NCBI GenBank assembly: GCA_963803335.1
Contig: CAWDME010000009.1
Coordinates: 248,001-312,000 of the forward strand
Length of the DNA stretch: 64,000 nt
Origin: DASSUW01 sp963803335
GTDB taxonomy: Bacteria; Actinomycetota; Thermoleophilia; Solirubrobacterales; Solirubrobacteraceae
Direction: 5' to 3'
Below the pieces are notes generated by a model. The model was not told the origin of the DNA and ran no database searches. It saw only the letters and a list, made by a program, of their open reading frames with translations. Positions 15,378 through 24,322 of the stretch are shown piece by piece. Position 1 is the stretch's first letter. Every line of letters starts with the position of its first letter. A program made the position numbers and the translations under genes.

Positions 15378-16670
15378 ATGACCCGTATCGCCTTCATCGG
15401 AGCCGGCAGCGTCGAGTTCACGCGCGACCTGCTGGGCGACCTGCTCTCGTTCCCGGACCTCGGCGAGCTCGAGATCGCGCTGCACGACATCGATCGCGAG
15501 CGCCTGGAGACGGCGGAGGCGATGGCGCGCTGGACCGCGCAAGAGCTCAACGAGCGGCCCGCGATCACCGTGCACGAAGACCGGCGCGCCGCACTCGAGG
15601 GCGCGGACTTCGCGATCAACATGATCCAGGTCGGCGGGCACGCGGCGACGCTCACGGACTTCGAGATCCCCGCCCGTCACGGCCTCCGGCAGACGATCGG
15701 CGACACGCTCGGGATCGGCGGGATCTTCCGCGCGCTGCGCACCATCCCGGTGATGCTCGGCATCGGGCGCGACATGGCCGAGCTGTGCCCTGAGGCGTGG
15801 CTGCTCAACTACACGAACCCGATGGCGATGCTCTGCCAGGCGTATGCGCACGGCTCGCCGCATACGCAGATCGTCGGCCTCTGCCACTCGGTCCAGCACA
15901 CGACGCGCAGGCTCGCGGAGCTGACCGGCACGCCGTTCGAGGAGGTCACGTTCCTCGGCGCCGGCGTCAACCACCAAGCGTTCATCCTGCGGTTCGAGCG
16001 CGACGGCGAGGACCTGTACCCGAAGCTCGACGCCGCGATCGCGGCCGACCCCGAACTGCAGCGCACCGTGCGCGTGGAGCTGTACCGGCGCTTTGGCTTC
16101 TTCCCGACCGAATCGAGCGAGCACTCCGCGGAGTACCTCCCGTGGCTGATGCACAACGACGCCGCGCTCGAGCACTTCCGGATCCCGGTCGACGAGTACA
16201 TCCGGCGCAGCGAGGAGAACCTCGTCCTCTACGAGGAGCTCAAGGCCGCGCTGCGCGACGGCGGCGGGCTCGAGATCGAGCACAGCGTCGAGTACGCGCC
16301 GCTGATCATCCACGCGATGACGACCGGCGAGCCCGAGGTGATCTACGGCAACATGACGAACGACGGGCTGATCGACAACCTGCCGGACGGGGCGTGTGTC
16401 GAGGTGCCGTGCGTGGTCGACCGAACGGGGGTGCGGCCGACGCGTGTCGGCTCCCTGCCACCGCAGTGCGCGGCGCTCAACCGGACGTTCCTGAACGTCG
16501 TGGAGCTCACGGTGCGGGCGGCGCTCGAGGAGGATCGCGACCTCGTGCACCAGGCCGCGCTGCTTGACCCGAACGCGTCCGCGTCACTCGATCTCGACAC
16601 CATTCGCACCGTCTGCGACGAGCTGCTGGCGGCGCACGAGGACGCGCTCGCGCCGGGTCTGCGCGGCTGA
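15378..16670 (+). CDS. glycoside hydrolase family 4 (NAD-dependent alpha-glycosidase)
   Basis: A 430-residue GH4 enzyme. These cleave glycosides by an NAD- and divalent-metal-dependent oxidation/elimination mechanism. It has the Rossmann start IAFIGAGSVEFTRDLLGDLL, NMIQVGGHAATLTDFEIP, LLNYTNPMAMLCQA, the metal-binding GLCHSVQHTT and GAGVNHQAFILRF, and YGNMTNDGLIDNLPDGACVE. It resembles the MelA/AglA alpha-galactosidase/glucosidase branch; whether it needs a phosphorylated substrate cannot be decided. The start is ATG 15378 (MTRIAFIGAG). It overlaps the next kinase by one base and heads a plus-strand operon of catabolic genes. Confidence 0.9.
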   Translation: MTRIAFIGAGSVEFTRDLLGDLLSFPDLGELEIALHDIDRERLETAEAMARWTAQELNERPAITVHEDRRAALEGADFAINMIQVGGHAATLTDFEIPARHGLRQTIGDTLGIGGIFRALRTIPVMLGIGRDMAELCPEAWLLNYTNPMAMLCQAYAHGSPHTQIVGLCHSVQHTTRRLAELTGTPFEEVTFLGAGVNHQAFILRFERDGEDLYPKLDAAIAADPELQRTVRVELYRRFGFFPTESSEHSAEYLPWLMHNDAALEHFRIPVDEYIRRSEENLVLYEELKAALRDGGGLEIEHSVEYAPLIIHAMTTGEPEVIYGNMTNDGLIDNLPDGACVEVPCVVDRTGVRPTRVGSLPPQCAALNRTFLNVVELTVRAALEEDRDLVHQAALLDPNASASLDLDTIRTVCDELLAAHEDALAPGLRG

Positions 16671-17563
16671 TGGACCTACTCGTCGTCGGCGACCTCAACG
16701 CCGACCTGGTGCTGCGCGGCGGCGACGTCGTGCCGACCTTCGGTCAGCGTGAGCAGCTCGTCGACCATGCGGAGCTCGTGCTCGGCGGCTCGGGCGCCAT
16801 CATGGCCGCCGGTGCCGCGCGGCTCGGGCTCGAGGTCGCGATGGTGGCGTGCGTCGGCGATGACGCGTTGGGCGCCGCGATGATCCAGGCGCTCGACGCA
16901 GCCGGCGTCGACACGAGCGCGGTGGTCCGGACGGCCGGCGCGCCGACGGGCATCTGCGTCCACCTCGCGCGGCCCGACGATCGCGCCATGCTCACCGCCC
17001 TCGGCGCGCTCTCGCGCCTGCGGGCCGAGGACGTGCCGGCGGACATGCTCGCGCGTGCGCGGCACGTGCACGTGTCCTCGCCGTTCCTGCAGAAGGGTCT
17101 GCGGCCGGGCGTGCAAGCGCTCGCGGAGCGCGCGCGGTCGTCCTCGCTGGACACCGGCTGGGACCCGCGCGAGCGGTGGGACGTCGCGCTCGACGGGTTC
17201 GACGTGCTGCTGCCCAACGCCGAGGAGGCGCTGCGGCTCGCCGGCCGCGACGACGGCGACGTCGAGGCCGCGGCACGCGACCTGGCGCGCCGCGGGCCGC
17301 AGGTTGTGGTCAAGCTCGGCGAGGAGGGCGCGCTGGCGACCGACGGCGAGGAGATCGTCAGGGCGGCCGCGCGACCGGTGGAGGTGGTCGACGCCACCGG
17401 CGCGGGCGACTCGTTCGACGCGGGCTTCATCGCCGGCCGCCTCGAGGGCGACGACCTCGAGCGCGCGCTCGCGCTCGCCTGCGCGTGCGGCGCCCTCAGC
17501 ACCCGCCGAGCGGGCGGCACGGCGGCACAGCCCACGCTGGATGAGGCGCGCGCGCTCGCATGA
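16670..17563 (+). CDS. PfkB-family carbohydrate kinase (ribokinase-like)
   Basis: A 297-residue sugar kinase. It shows the N-terminal VVGDLNADLVLRG, the sugar-binding glycines VLGGSGAIMAAGAARLG, the lid and PfkB signature 1 region, and the C-terminal anion-hole/catalytic motif DATGAGDSFDAGFIAG near residue 243 with the catalytic aspartate. It phosphorylates a monosaccharide or modified sugar; specificity is unknown. It overlaps the GH4 stop by one base (TGATG) and the following kinase by four, so the three are translationally coupled. By analogy with fructosamine operons, a sugar-amine substrate is possible. Confidence 0.87.
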   Translation: MDLLVVGDLNADLVLRGGDVVPTFGQREQLVDHAELVLGGSGAIMAAGAARLGLEVAMVACVGDDALGAAMIQALDAAGVDTSAVVRTAGAPTGICVHLARPDDRAMLTALGALSRLRAEDVPADMLARARHVHVSSPFLQKGLRPGVQALAERARSSSLDTGWDPRERWDVALDGFDVLLPNAEEALRLAGRDDGDVEAAARDLARRGPQVVVKLGEEGALATDGEEIVRAAARPVEVVDATGAGDSFDAGFIAGRLEGDDLERALALACACGALSTRRAGGTAAQPTLDEARALA

Positions 17564-18450
17564 TCGCGTTCGTGGCCGGATCGCCTTCGATCGACCGCCA
17601 GCACGAGATCAATGCGCTCGAGCCGGGCACCATCCACCGGCCACACAGCGTCGTCGCCGTCGCCGGCGGCAAGGCGCTCAACGCCGCGCGCGCCGCCAAC
17701 CACCTCGGTGCCGACGTCACGGCGGTCGCGCTGCTCGGTGGCCACACCGGCCGCTGGGTGGCCGATGCGCTGGCCGAGGAAGGCGTCGCCCTCGAGGTCG
17801 TGGACGGCCCGGGCGAGACGCGGATGGCAATCAGCGTCCACGCCCCGGATGAGCCGCTGACCGAGTTCTACGAGCCCGCGCCGGAGATCGAGCCCGAGCA
17901 CTGGGACGCGCTCGAGGCGGCGGTGGCGCACGCCGCGCGCGCTGCCCACTGGGTCGCGATCTCCGGCTCGCTCCCGCCGGGCGCACCGGCCGACGCCTAC
18001 ACGCGCCTCACGCGCGCCGCCCGCGTCGGCGGCGCCCGCGTGGCACTCGACGCCCGCGGCGAGGGCCTCTGGGGCGGGCTCCACGCCGGCCCCGACTTCG
18101 TCAAGGTCAACGCGAGCGAGGCCGCCGAGCTCGGCTACGCCAGCGCGCCGGCGCTGCGCGAGGCGGCCGGCGGCGCCGCCGCCGCGATCACCCACGGCGC
18201 CGACGGGATGGAGCTCGCGACAGCCGCAGCGGTCCTGCGTGCGGCCCCGCCCGTCCAGGGCCGCTTCCCCGTCGGCAGCGGCGACGCCGCACTCGGCGGC
18301 TTCCTCACGGCGCTCGACGTCGGCGGCGACTGGCCGGCCGCGCTCACGCTCGCCACCGCCGCGGCGGCCGCCAACGCCGAGGTCCCGGGTGCCGGGCGGC
18401 TCGACGGCGCGCGGGCGATGACGCTAGCCCGCAACGTGCGCGTGGTCTAG
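17560..18450 (+). CDS. PfkB-family kinase of the 1-phosphofructokinase/tagatose-6-phosphate kinase type
   Basis: A 296-residue kinase closer to FruK/LacC: start MIAFVAGSPSIDRQHEI, VAGGKALNAARAANHLGADV (the GGKxxNxA block of hexose-phosphate kinases), SGSLPPGAP and PVGSGDAALGGFL near residue 237 as the catalytic motif. It probably phosphorylates a sugar phosphate at C1, complementing the first kinase. It overlaps the preceding stop by four bases. Its 3' end overlaps the convergent ABC ATPase gene by 27 bases. No aldolase gene is next to it in this window. Confidence 0.85.
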   Translation: MIAFVAGSPSIDRQHEINALEPGTIHRPHSVVAVAGGKALNAARAANHLGADVTAVALLGGHTGRWVADALAEEGVALEVVDGPGETRMAISVHAPDEPLTEFYEPAPEIEPEHWDALEAAVAHAARAAHWVAISGSLPPGAPADAYTRLTRAARVGGARVALDARGEGLWGGLHAGPDFVKVNASEAAELGYASAPALREAAGGAAAAITHGADGMELATAAAVLRAAPPVQGRFPVGSGDAALGGFLTALDVGGDWPAALTLATAAAAANAEVPGAGRLDGARAMTLARNVRVV

Positions 18451-19590
18451 CTGGATCGCCGCGCCCGCCGTGTCGAACAGGTGCAGCTCGCGGTGGTCGA
18501 CTGCGAGCACGAGCCGCTGCCCGGACCGGACGTCGACACGGCCCCGCAGCCGCGCCGAGAAGCGCGCCGCACGGTCGTCGGCCAGGAGCCGCCCGTCGTC
18601 GGCGTCGTCCGTCGCCGCCCGCACGGCGTCGGCGACCACCGGCGGCGCATCGACCCGGAACGTCATCACTGCCTCGTCCCCCAGCTCCTCGACCACCTCG
18701 GCCTGCACCTCGATCCGCGGCAGCTCCGGGTCGGTCCGCGGCCCGTCGAGCTCGAAGGCGCCCGGCCGCAGGCCGAGCACCACGTCACCGGCGGGCACGC
18801 GCGCCGGCAGCGGCAGCGAATGGCCCGCGAACATCACGCGGTCGCCCTCGACCCGCGCGCCGACGAGGTTCATCGGCGGCGAGCCGATGAAGGCGGCGAC
18901 GAACAGGTTCACCGGCCGCCGGAACAGCTCCTGTGGCGCGTCGAACTGCTGCACCACGCCGTCGCGCAGCACCGCGACGCGCTGGCCGAGCGTCATCGCC
19001 TCGACCTGGTCGTGTGTGACGTAGACGGTGGTGACGGCGAGCCGCTCGTGCAGCCGAGCGAGCTCGGCGCGCATCGTCGTGCGCAGCTTGGCGTCGAGGT
19101 TGGACAGCGGCTCATCCAACAGGAACGCCGCCGGCTCGCGCACCAGCGCCCGCCCCATGGCCACCCGCTGGCGCTGGCCGCCCGAGAGCTGCGCCGGTCG
19201 CCGCGCCATCAGCTCCTCGAGCCCGAGCAGCGACGCCATCGCGTTCACACGCCGCTCGACCTCCGGCTTCGGGGTGCGGCGCTGGCGCAGCCCGAACGCG
19301 AGGTTGTCGCGCACGCTCTTGTGCGGGTAGAGCGCGTAGTTCTGGAACACCATCGCGATGTCGCGGTCGGGCGGCGCGACCGTCGTGACGTCGCGAGCAC
19401 CGATCCGCACGGTGCCGGCCGTGACCTGCTCGAGGCCCGCGATCATGCGCAGCAGCGTCGACTTGCCGCAGCCGGACGGGCCGACGAGCACCACGAACTC
19501 GCCCGGCCGCACCTCCAGCGTGACGTCGTCGACCGCGACGACGTCGCCGTCGTAGACCTTCGTGAGCCGCTCGAGCGTGATCCCGCTCAT
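18424..19590 (-). CDS. sugar ABC transporter ATPase (MsmK/UgpC type)
   Basis: A 388-residue ATPase energising sugar import. Walker A GPSGCGKSTLLRMIAG (near residue 38), Q-loop FQNYALYPH, signature LSGGQRQRVAMGRAL (near 134), Walker B FLLDEPLSNLDAKLR, the H-switch VYVTHDQVEA, and a C-terminal TOBE/OB region (VLGLRPGAFEL) typical of CUT1 systems. The start is ATG 19590, overlapping the preceding permease stop by four bases. It is the last gene of the SIS-SBP-permease-permease-ATPase operon and converges on the kinase operon. Confidence 0.95.
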   Translation of the reverse strand: MSGITLERLTKVYDGDVVAVDDVTLEVRPGEFVVLVGPSGCGKSTLLRMIAGLEQVTAGTVRIGARDVTTVAPPDRDIAMVFQNYALYPHKSVRDNLAFGLRQRRTPKPEVERRVNAMASLLGLEELMARRPAQLSGGQRQRVAMGRALVREPAAFLLDEPLSNLDAKLRTTMRAELARLHERLAVTTVYVTHDQVEAMTLGQRVAVLRDGVVQQFDAPQELFRRPVNLFVAAFIGSPPMNLVGARVEGDRVMFAGHSLPLPARVPAGDVVLGLRPGAFELDGPRTDPELPRIEVQAEVVEELGDEAVMTFRVDAPPVVADAVRAATDDADDGRLLADDRAARFSARLRGRVDVRSGQRLVLAVDHRELHLFDTAGAAIQLDHAHVAG

Positions 19591-20399
19591 CCCTTCACCG
19601 CCGTCGACGTGAGCGAGCGGATGAACGTCCGCTGCGCGAGCAGGAACGCGAGCACGATCGGCAGCGTCACGAGCACGTTGCCGGCCATGACCGCCGACCA
19701 CTGCGTCCGGTGCGCGCCCTGGTAGGTCGCCAGCCCGAGCTGGACGGTGTAGTGCGTGTCGCTGTTGATCGCGATCAGCGGCCACGTGAGGTCGTTCCAG
19801 ACCACGAGCAGCGTCAGCACGGCCACGGTGGCGAGCGCCGGGCGGGCCAGCGGCAGCACGACCTTGCCGAGGATCGCCAGCCGCGAGCAGCCGTCGATCC
19901 ATGCCGCCTCCTCGATCTCGCGCGGGAGCGAGACGAAGAACTGCCGCAGCAGGAAGACGCCGAACGGCGTGACCAGCGACGGCAGGATCAGCGCGCCCAG
20001 CGTGTCGATCAGCCCGAGGTGCTTCATCAGCAGGAAGGTCGGGATCATCGTGAGCTGGAACGGGATCACCAGCGTCGCGAGCATCAGCGCGAGCAGCACG
20101 CGCGAGCCGCGGAAGCGCATGCGCGCGAACGCGTAGCCGGCGAACGAGCAGAACACGAGGTTGGAGACCACGGTCACGCTCGCGACGATCGCCGAGTTCA
20201 GGAACCAGCGCCCGAAGCGCCCGGTGGAGAACACGTAGCGGTAGCCGTCCAGGTGCAGCGAGTCAGGGATGATCGTGGGCGGGAACTTGTTGATCTGCGC
20301 GTTCGTCATGAACGACGCCACGATCAGCCACAGCAGCGGCAGTGCGAACACGAGCGCCATCGGCAGCAGCACCAGGTGCCAGGTCAACGGCCGCCTCAC
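19587..20399 (-). CDS. sugar ABC transporter permease (CUT1, MalG type)
   Basis: A 270-residue inner-membrane permease with six predicted helices. The coupling EAA loop reads LPREIEEAAWIDGCSRLAIL. An N-terminal membrane segment (VLLPMALVFALPLLWLIVASF) and NAFTxx-like block LNSAIVASVTVV are typical of the second permease of sugar importers. The start is GTG 20399 in a GTGA overlap with permease 1; the end overlaps the ATPase start. Confidence 0.93.
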   Translation of the reverse strand: MRRPLTWHLVLLPMALVFALPLLWLIVASFMTNAQINKFPPTIIPDSLHLDGYRYVFSTGRFGRWFLNSAIVASVTVVSNLVFCSFAGYAFARMRFRGSRVLLALMLATLVIPFQLTMIPTFLLMKHLGLIDTLGALILPSLVTPFGVFLLRQFFVSLPREIEEAAWIDGCSRLAILGKVVLPLARPALATVAVLTLLVVWNDLTWPLIAINSDTHYTVQLGLATYQGAHRTQWSAVMAGNVLVTLPIVLAFLLAQRTFIRSLTSTAVKG

Positions 20400-21307
20400 G
20401 TGAGCCGCGCCTCCCGCCGCCGCGCATAGGCGCCCCAGACCAGCGCGACCACGAGCAGCCCGAAGGCGAGGACGTACGCGGCGGCCGCGCCGTACCCGGC
20501 GTTGAAGAACTCGAACGCCTGCTGCCACACGTACAGCACGACGACCGTCGTCGACTGCAGCGGCCCGCCGCGCGTGGTGACGAACACGAGGTCGAACAGC
20601 TGCAGCGACTCGAACGTCTGCCACACGAGCAGGAACACGGTCACCGGCCGCAGCGCGGGGAGCACGACGTGCAGGAAGATCCCGCGCCGCCGCGCGCCGT
20701 CGATCGACGCCGCCTCGACGAGCTCGCGCGGGATGTCCTGCAGCGCCGCCAGGAAGATGATCACGCAGAACCCGACCCCGCTCCACAGCCCGATCGCCAC
20801 CAGCACCCACAGCGCCTGTCCGGGATCCTGCAGGAAGCCCTGGCGCGCGATCCCGACCTTGTCGAGCAGCGCGTTGGCGACGCCGAACTGCGAGTCGAAC
20901 ACAAACGAGAACAGCACGCCCTGCGCGGTGGCGGACATGATGTACGGCACCACGACCAGCGTCCGGTAGAAGCCGATGAACCGGACGCGCCGGTTGAGCA
21001 GCAACGCGATCCCGAGGCCGCCCGCGATGCTCAGGGGCACGAACGCGGCGGTGTAGAGCAGCGTGTGCTGCAGGGCGCCGCGAAACGTGGCGTCATCGAG
21101 CAGCCGCCGGTAGTTGTCGACCCCCACCCACGTGCTCGGGGTGACGAAGTCCGACTTCTGCAGGCTCAGCAGCAGCGCCCAGCCCATCGGCACCAGGCTC
21201 AGCCCGAGGATGATCACGACCGCCGGCATGACCCACAGCCAGGCTGTCGGCGTGTCGCCGAAGACCCGCTGGAGCCGCGATGGACGGCGCTCAGCCGCCG
21301 CCGGCAA
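20396..21307 (-). CDS. sugar ABC transporter permease (CUT1, MalF type)
   Basis: A 303-residue permease with six helices. The EAA loop reads IPRELVEAASIDGARRRGIF. Other features are FVTPSTWVGVDNYRRLLDD in the periplasmic loop and a terminal YVLAFGLLVVALVW helix. The start is uncertain: TTG 21307 gives an N terminus rich in charged residues and overlaps the binding-protein gene by 17 bases, and there is no better ATG/GTG before the first helix. It forms the importer channel with the downstream permease. Confidence 0.92.
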   Translation of the reverse strand: MPAAAERRPSRLQRVFGDTPTAWLWVMPAVVIILGLSLVPMGWALLLSLQKSDFVTPSTWVGVDNYRRLLDDATFRGALQHTLLYTAAFVPLSIAGGLGIALLLNRRVRFIGFYRTLVVVPYIMSATAQGVLFSFVFDSQFGVANALLDKVGIARQGFLQDPGQALWVLVAIGLWSGVGFCVIIFLAALQDIPRELVEAASIDGARRRGIFLHVVLPALRPVTVFLLVWQTFESLQLFDLVFVTTRGGPLQSTTVVVLYVWQQAFEFFNAGYGAAAAYVLAFGLLVVALVWGAYARRREARLT

Positions 21308-22577
21308 GGACCGCCTCGCTGGCCTGCACCGCCTGGTTGAGCGCGTCGCCCGGCGCCGAGCGCTTGAGCAGGACCGCGACGAGCGACTGCCCGACCGCCT
21401 CGGAGACGCGCGGGTACGCCGGGTTGGCCGGCTTCACACGTGCGCTGTCGAGCGCGGCGAGGAACACCGACAGCCCGGGGACCTCCTTCTGATACGCCGT
21501 CCACTCCGGCTTGTCGGCCGTCCCCTTACGCAGCGGTAGCGAGCCGGCGTTGGTCACCCACTTGGCGTCCTGGGCGGGCGAGTTGAGCCAGCGCACGAAC
21601 TCGATCGCGGCCTTCGACCGCGCGTCGCCGTTGTCGAAGATCGTCCACGTGTCGGGCGCCGAGATCGTCAGCGGCTCGCCGCCGAAGGTCGGCAGCGGGG
21701 CGACGCCGAAGTCGGTCTTCGCGTCGATGAAGTCGGGGAGCTGCCACGGGCCGGTCACGACCATGCCGATTTTGCCGTTGTTGAACAGCTGGTAGGTCTG
21801 GTCGCTGTCGGGCTTGGTGTCGACGTACACCGACCCGTCCTGCGCGAGATGGTTGACGGCCTCGATCGCCTTCTCCCCGGGCGCGCCGCCGAAGCCGACC
21901 TTGCCGTCGTCGGTGATGATGTCGCCGCCGTTCTGCCACACGAGCGGCCACCACCGCCAGACCGTGTCCTCGTCGCCGACCGCGGGCCAGGCGGTGCCGA
22001 ACGTGCCCTTGGTGCTGTCGGTGAGCTGCTTGGACGTGGCGATGAAGTCCTCCCACGTCCAGCCGGAGGCGGGCGGCTCCTGCACGCCCGCCTCCTTGAA
22101 CAGCTTCTTGTTGTAGACCACGGCGAGGTCGTCGATCAGGGCGGGCAGCGCGCGCACGCGGCCGTCGACCATCGTGGCGTCGCGCGCCGGCGCGTAGTAG
22201 TCGTCCCAGCCGAAGTCGGGCGCCTTCACCGCGTCGGTCAGGTCCATCACCTTGTCCGAGCGGGCGAGGTTGGCGAGGTCCGAGCCGAAGATGTACGCGA
22301 TGTCGGGGTATTCGCCCGACGCCAGCGCGGTGGTGATCTTCTGGCGCATCTGGTCGGCCACCACGCCGCCGGTGGTCGCCTTGATCTGGATGTCCTTGTG
22401 GGTGCGGTTGAACTCGTCGGCGAGCTGGCCCAGCACCTTGCCGGCGATGTCGTTCTGGCCGTGCCACATCGTGATGTGCACGACCCCGCCAGGCTTGGTC
22501 TCCGTGTCATCACCCGAGCCCCCGCAGCCGGCGACGAGCAGGGCGGCGGCGGCGAGCGCCAGGATGAGCCGGGTCAT
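21291..22577 (-). CDS. sugar ABC transporter substrate-binding lipoprotein
   Basis: A 428-residue extracytoplasmic binding protein. A signal peptide ends in a lipobox (AAALLVAGCGG), so it is membrane anchored. The mature part begins with the family-1 pattern VVHITMWHGQNDIAGKVLGQ and keeps ADEFNRTHKDIQI, TALASGEYPDIAYIFGSD and GKIGMVVTGPWQLPDF. The start is ATG 22577 with GGAGG eight bases upstream, overlapping the SIS gene stop by four bases. The ligand is unknown; the neighbours suggest a glycoside or a modified hexose. Confidence 0.95.
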   Translation of the reverse strand: MTRLILALAAAALLVAGCGGSGDDTETKPGGVVHITMWHGQNDIAGKVLGQLADEFNRTHKDIQIKATTGGVVADQMRQKITTALASGEYPDIAYIFGSDLANLARSDKVMDLTDAVKAPDFGWDDYYAPARDATMVDGRVRALPALIDDLAVVYNKKLFKEAGVQEPPASGWTWEDFIATSKQLTDSTKGTFGTAWPAVGDEDTVWRWWPLVWQNGGDIITDDGKVGFGGAPGEKAIEAVNHLAQDGSVYVDTKPDSDQTYQLFNNGKIGMVVTGPWQLPDFIDAKTDFGVAPLPTFGGEPLTISAPDTWTIFDNGDARSKAAIEFVRWLNSPAQDAKWVTNAGSLPLRKGTADKPEWTAYQKEVPGLSVFLAALDSARVKPANPAYPRVSEAVGQSLVAVLLKRSAPGDALNQAVQASEAVLAGGG

Positions 22578-23458
22578 GGCAGGACCTCCGTGCGGGTCAG
22601 AACGACCGACCGAGTCAGGTTGCGGGGGTTGTCGGGATCGAGGCCCGCCGCCTCGGCAAGCGCGACGGCGGTGCGCTGCACGAGCACGAGCGACGCGAGC
22701 GGGTCGAGGTCGGGAGCGACGACGGTGCCGCCGGCCTCCGCCACCTGGTCGCCCAGGCCGTCGGCGGTCGCGCCCAGGAACCACACCGCCGCGCCGGGCC
22801 CGGCGATGCTGATCGGCCCGTGCCGGTATTCGAACAGCGGATAGGCCTCGGTCCACGCCTGTGCCGCCTCGCGCAGCTTCAATGCCGCTTCACTGGCCAG
22901 GCCGACCGTCCAGCCGCGGCCGAGGAACGCCCAGCGGTCGGCGGCACCGGGCGCGACCGGCAGCGGCATTGTCAGCGCGCGCTCGGCGTCGGCGGCCGCG
23001 CGCTCCACGTCGTCGCCCTCGTGGGCGCGCAGCAGCGTCAGCGCGGTGGTGGCGAAGCGCGTCTGCACGACCGACGCCTCGTCGGCGAAATCGAGGACCA
23101 CGACGTCATCCGCCGCCACGGCCACCGGCGTGCCGGCGACCGCCGTGATGGCGAGGCTGCGCTCGGCGCGGGCGCGCTCGAGCGCGTGCACGACCTCGGT
23201 GGTCGTGCCCGAGCGCGAGAGTGCGACGGCGACGTCGTAGCTGCGGCCGGCCGGCATCTCGGACGCGGCGAACGCGTCCGTGCGCCCGTGACCGCGGCGC
23301 TCGCGCAGCGCCGCCCACGCCTGTGCCATGTACAGGGACGTGCCGCAGCCGATCGCGCACACTTCCGCACCGGGCTCGGGCAGCACGCCCGGATCGAGCG
23401 CGGCGGCCTGCCTCCACAGCTGCGGCTGACTGCGGATCTCGTCCGCCGTGATGCTCAT
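22574..23458 (-). CDS. SIS-domain sugar isomerase/deglycase
   Basis: A 294-residue protein with two SIS (phosphosugar-binding) domains and no glutaminase domain. Motifs are VCAIGCGTSLYMAQAWAAL and VALSRSGTTTEVVHAL in the first half, and FLGRGWTVGLASEAALKLRE with YPLFEYRHGPIS in the second, as in GlmS C-terminal, AgaS and FrlB proteins. Likely roles are aldose-ketose isomerisation, amino-sugar deamination or fructosamine-6-phosphate cleavage. The start is ATG 23458. It is first in the importer operon, divergent from the DeoR regulator. Confidence 0.87.
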   Translation of the reverse strand: MSITADEIRSQPQLWRQAAALDPGVLPEPGAEVCAIGCGTSLYMAQAWAALRERRGHGRTDAFAASEMPAGRSYDVAVALSRSGTTTEVVHALERARAERSLAITAVAGTPVAVAADDVVVLDFADEASVVQTRFATTALTLLRAHEGDDVERAAADAERALTMPLPVAPGAADRWAFLGRGWTVGLASEAALKLREAAQAWTEAYPLFEYRHGPISIAGPGAAVWFLGATADGLGDQVAEAGGTVVAPDLDPLASLVLVQRTAVALAEAAGLDPDNPRNLTRSVVLTRTEVLP

Positions 23459-23521
23459 TTCTGCACGATATATCTCGATTCGCGCACAAGCAAGCAACAG
23501 CGTGCTCGATAGAGTGCGCGC
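23459..23521. promoter_or_regulatory. divergent promoter/operator between SIS and DeoR genes
   Basis: A 63-base gap, AT-richer than the genes around it (for example GATATATCTCGATT at 23467-23480), holds both promoters. Words ATTTCTGCAC (23457-23466) and ATTCGCGCA (23478-23486) resemble the direct repeat before the GH4 operon, which suggests a common DeoR-type operator. Proposed from sequence similarity only. Confidence 0.45.
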
Positions 23522-24277
23522 GTGAGCAAGACCGAGCGTCTCGGCCGCATCCTCGAGCTGCTTGCACGCGACGGGACCGTCACGGTCGGAGACCTCGCCG
23601 CCGAGCTCGCGGTCAGCCAGGCCACTGTGCGACGCGACCTGCAGGCGCTCGGCGAGCAGCGGCTGCTCGAGCGCTCGCACGGCGGGGCCGTGGCTCACGG
23701 CACCGCGCACGAGCTCCCGGTCCGCTACCGGACCGGCCGCAGCGAGGAGAAGCGGCGGATCGCCCGCGCCGCCGCCGAGCTCGTGGCCGACGGCGACGCG
23801 ATCGCCTTCACGGGCGGCACGACGACGACCGAGGTCGCGCGCACGCTCGCCGCGCGGCAGGACCTGACGGTGATCACCAACGCGCTGAACATCGCGGTCG
23901 AGCTCGCCGTGCGGCCCAACCTCAAGCTGATCGTCACTGGTGGCGTGGCGCGCAGCGCGTCGTACGAGCTCGTCGGCACGCTCGCCGACGCCACGCTGCG
24001 CGGACTCAACGTCGACCTCGCGTTCGTCGGCGTCGACGGAGTCGATGCCGAGCGCGGGCTGACCACGCAGAACGAGGTCGAGGCGGCCACCAACCGGGCG
24101 CTGATGGCGCGCGCCAAGCGCACGATCGTCGTCGCCGACGCGAGCAAGCTCGGGCGCGTCGCGCTCGCGCAGATCGCCGGCGTCGCCGCCGCCGAGCAGC
24201 TGATCACGAACACCGGCGCTGACGCGGAACAGGTGCAGCGCCTGGAGGCGGCGGGGCTCACGGTCACGGCCGTCTGA
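23522..24277 (+). CDS. DeoR/GlpR-family transcriptional regulator
   Basis: A 251-residue regulator. The N-terminal winged HTH (RLGRILELLARDGTVTVGDL, SQATVRRDLQAL, ERSHGGAV) is followed by the ISOCOT sugar-phosphate-sensing domain (AFTGGTTTTEVARTL, VITNALNIAVEL, FVGVDGVDAERGLTTQNEVE, VVADASKLG). It probably represses the divergent SIS/ABC operon, and perhaps the GH4 operon, until a phosphorylated sugar intermediate accumulates. The start is GTG 23522 (VSKTERLGRILEL). Confidence 0.94.
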   Translation: MSKTERLGRILELLARDGTVTVGDLAAELAVSQATVRRDLQALGEQRLLERSHGGAVAHGTAHELPVRYRTGRSEEKRRIARAAAELVADGDAIAFTGGTTTTEVARTLAARQDLTVITNALNIAVELAVRPNLKLIVTGGVARSASYELVGTLADATLRGLNVDLAFVGVDGVDAERGLTTQNEVEAATNRALMARAKRTIVVADASKLGRVALAQIAGVAAAEQLITNTGADAEQVQRLEAAGLTVTAV

Positions 24278-24286
24278 GCAACCCAG

Positions 24287-24320
24287 GTTGACAAGCCGTC
24301 GTCTGTCAACTACGGTTGAC
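24287..24320 (+). promoter_or_regulatory. operator/promoter of the HTH-ClpN pair
   Basis: A dyad GTTGACA-N10-TGTCAAC (24287-24310) is followed by a third GTTGAC (24315-24320), directly against the ATG at 24323. TTGACA (24288-24293) is a consensus -35, and 17 bases later lies TACGGT as a weak -10, which would put the transcript start at or near the ATG. This suggests a leaderless, autoregulated mRNA with the upstream HTH protein as the likely binder. Confidence 0.5.
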
Positions 24321-24322
24321 GG

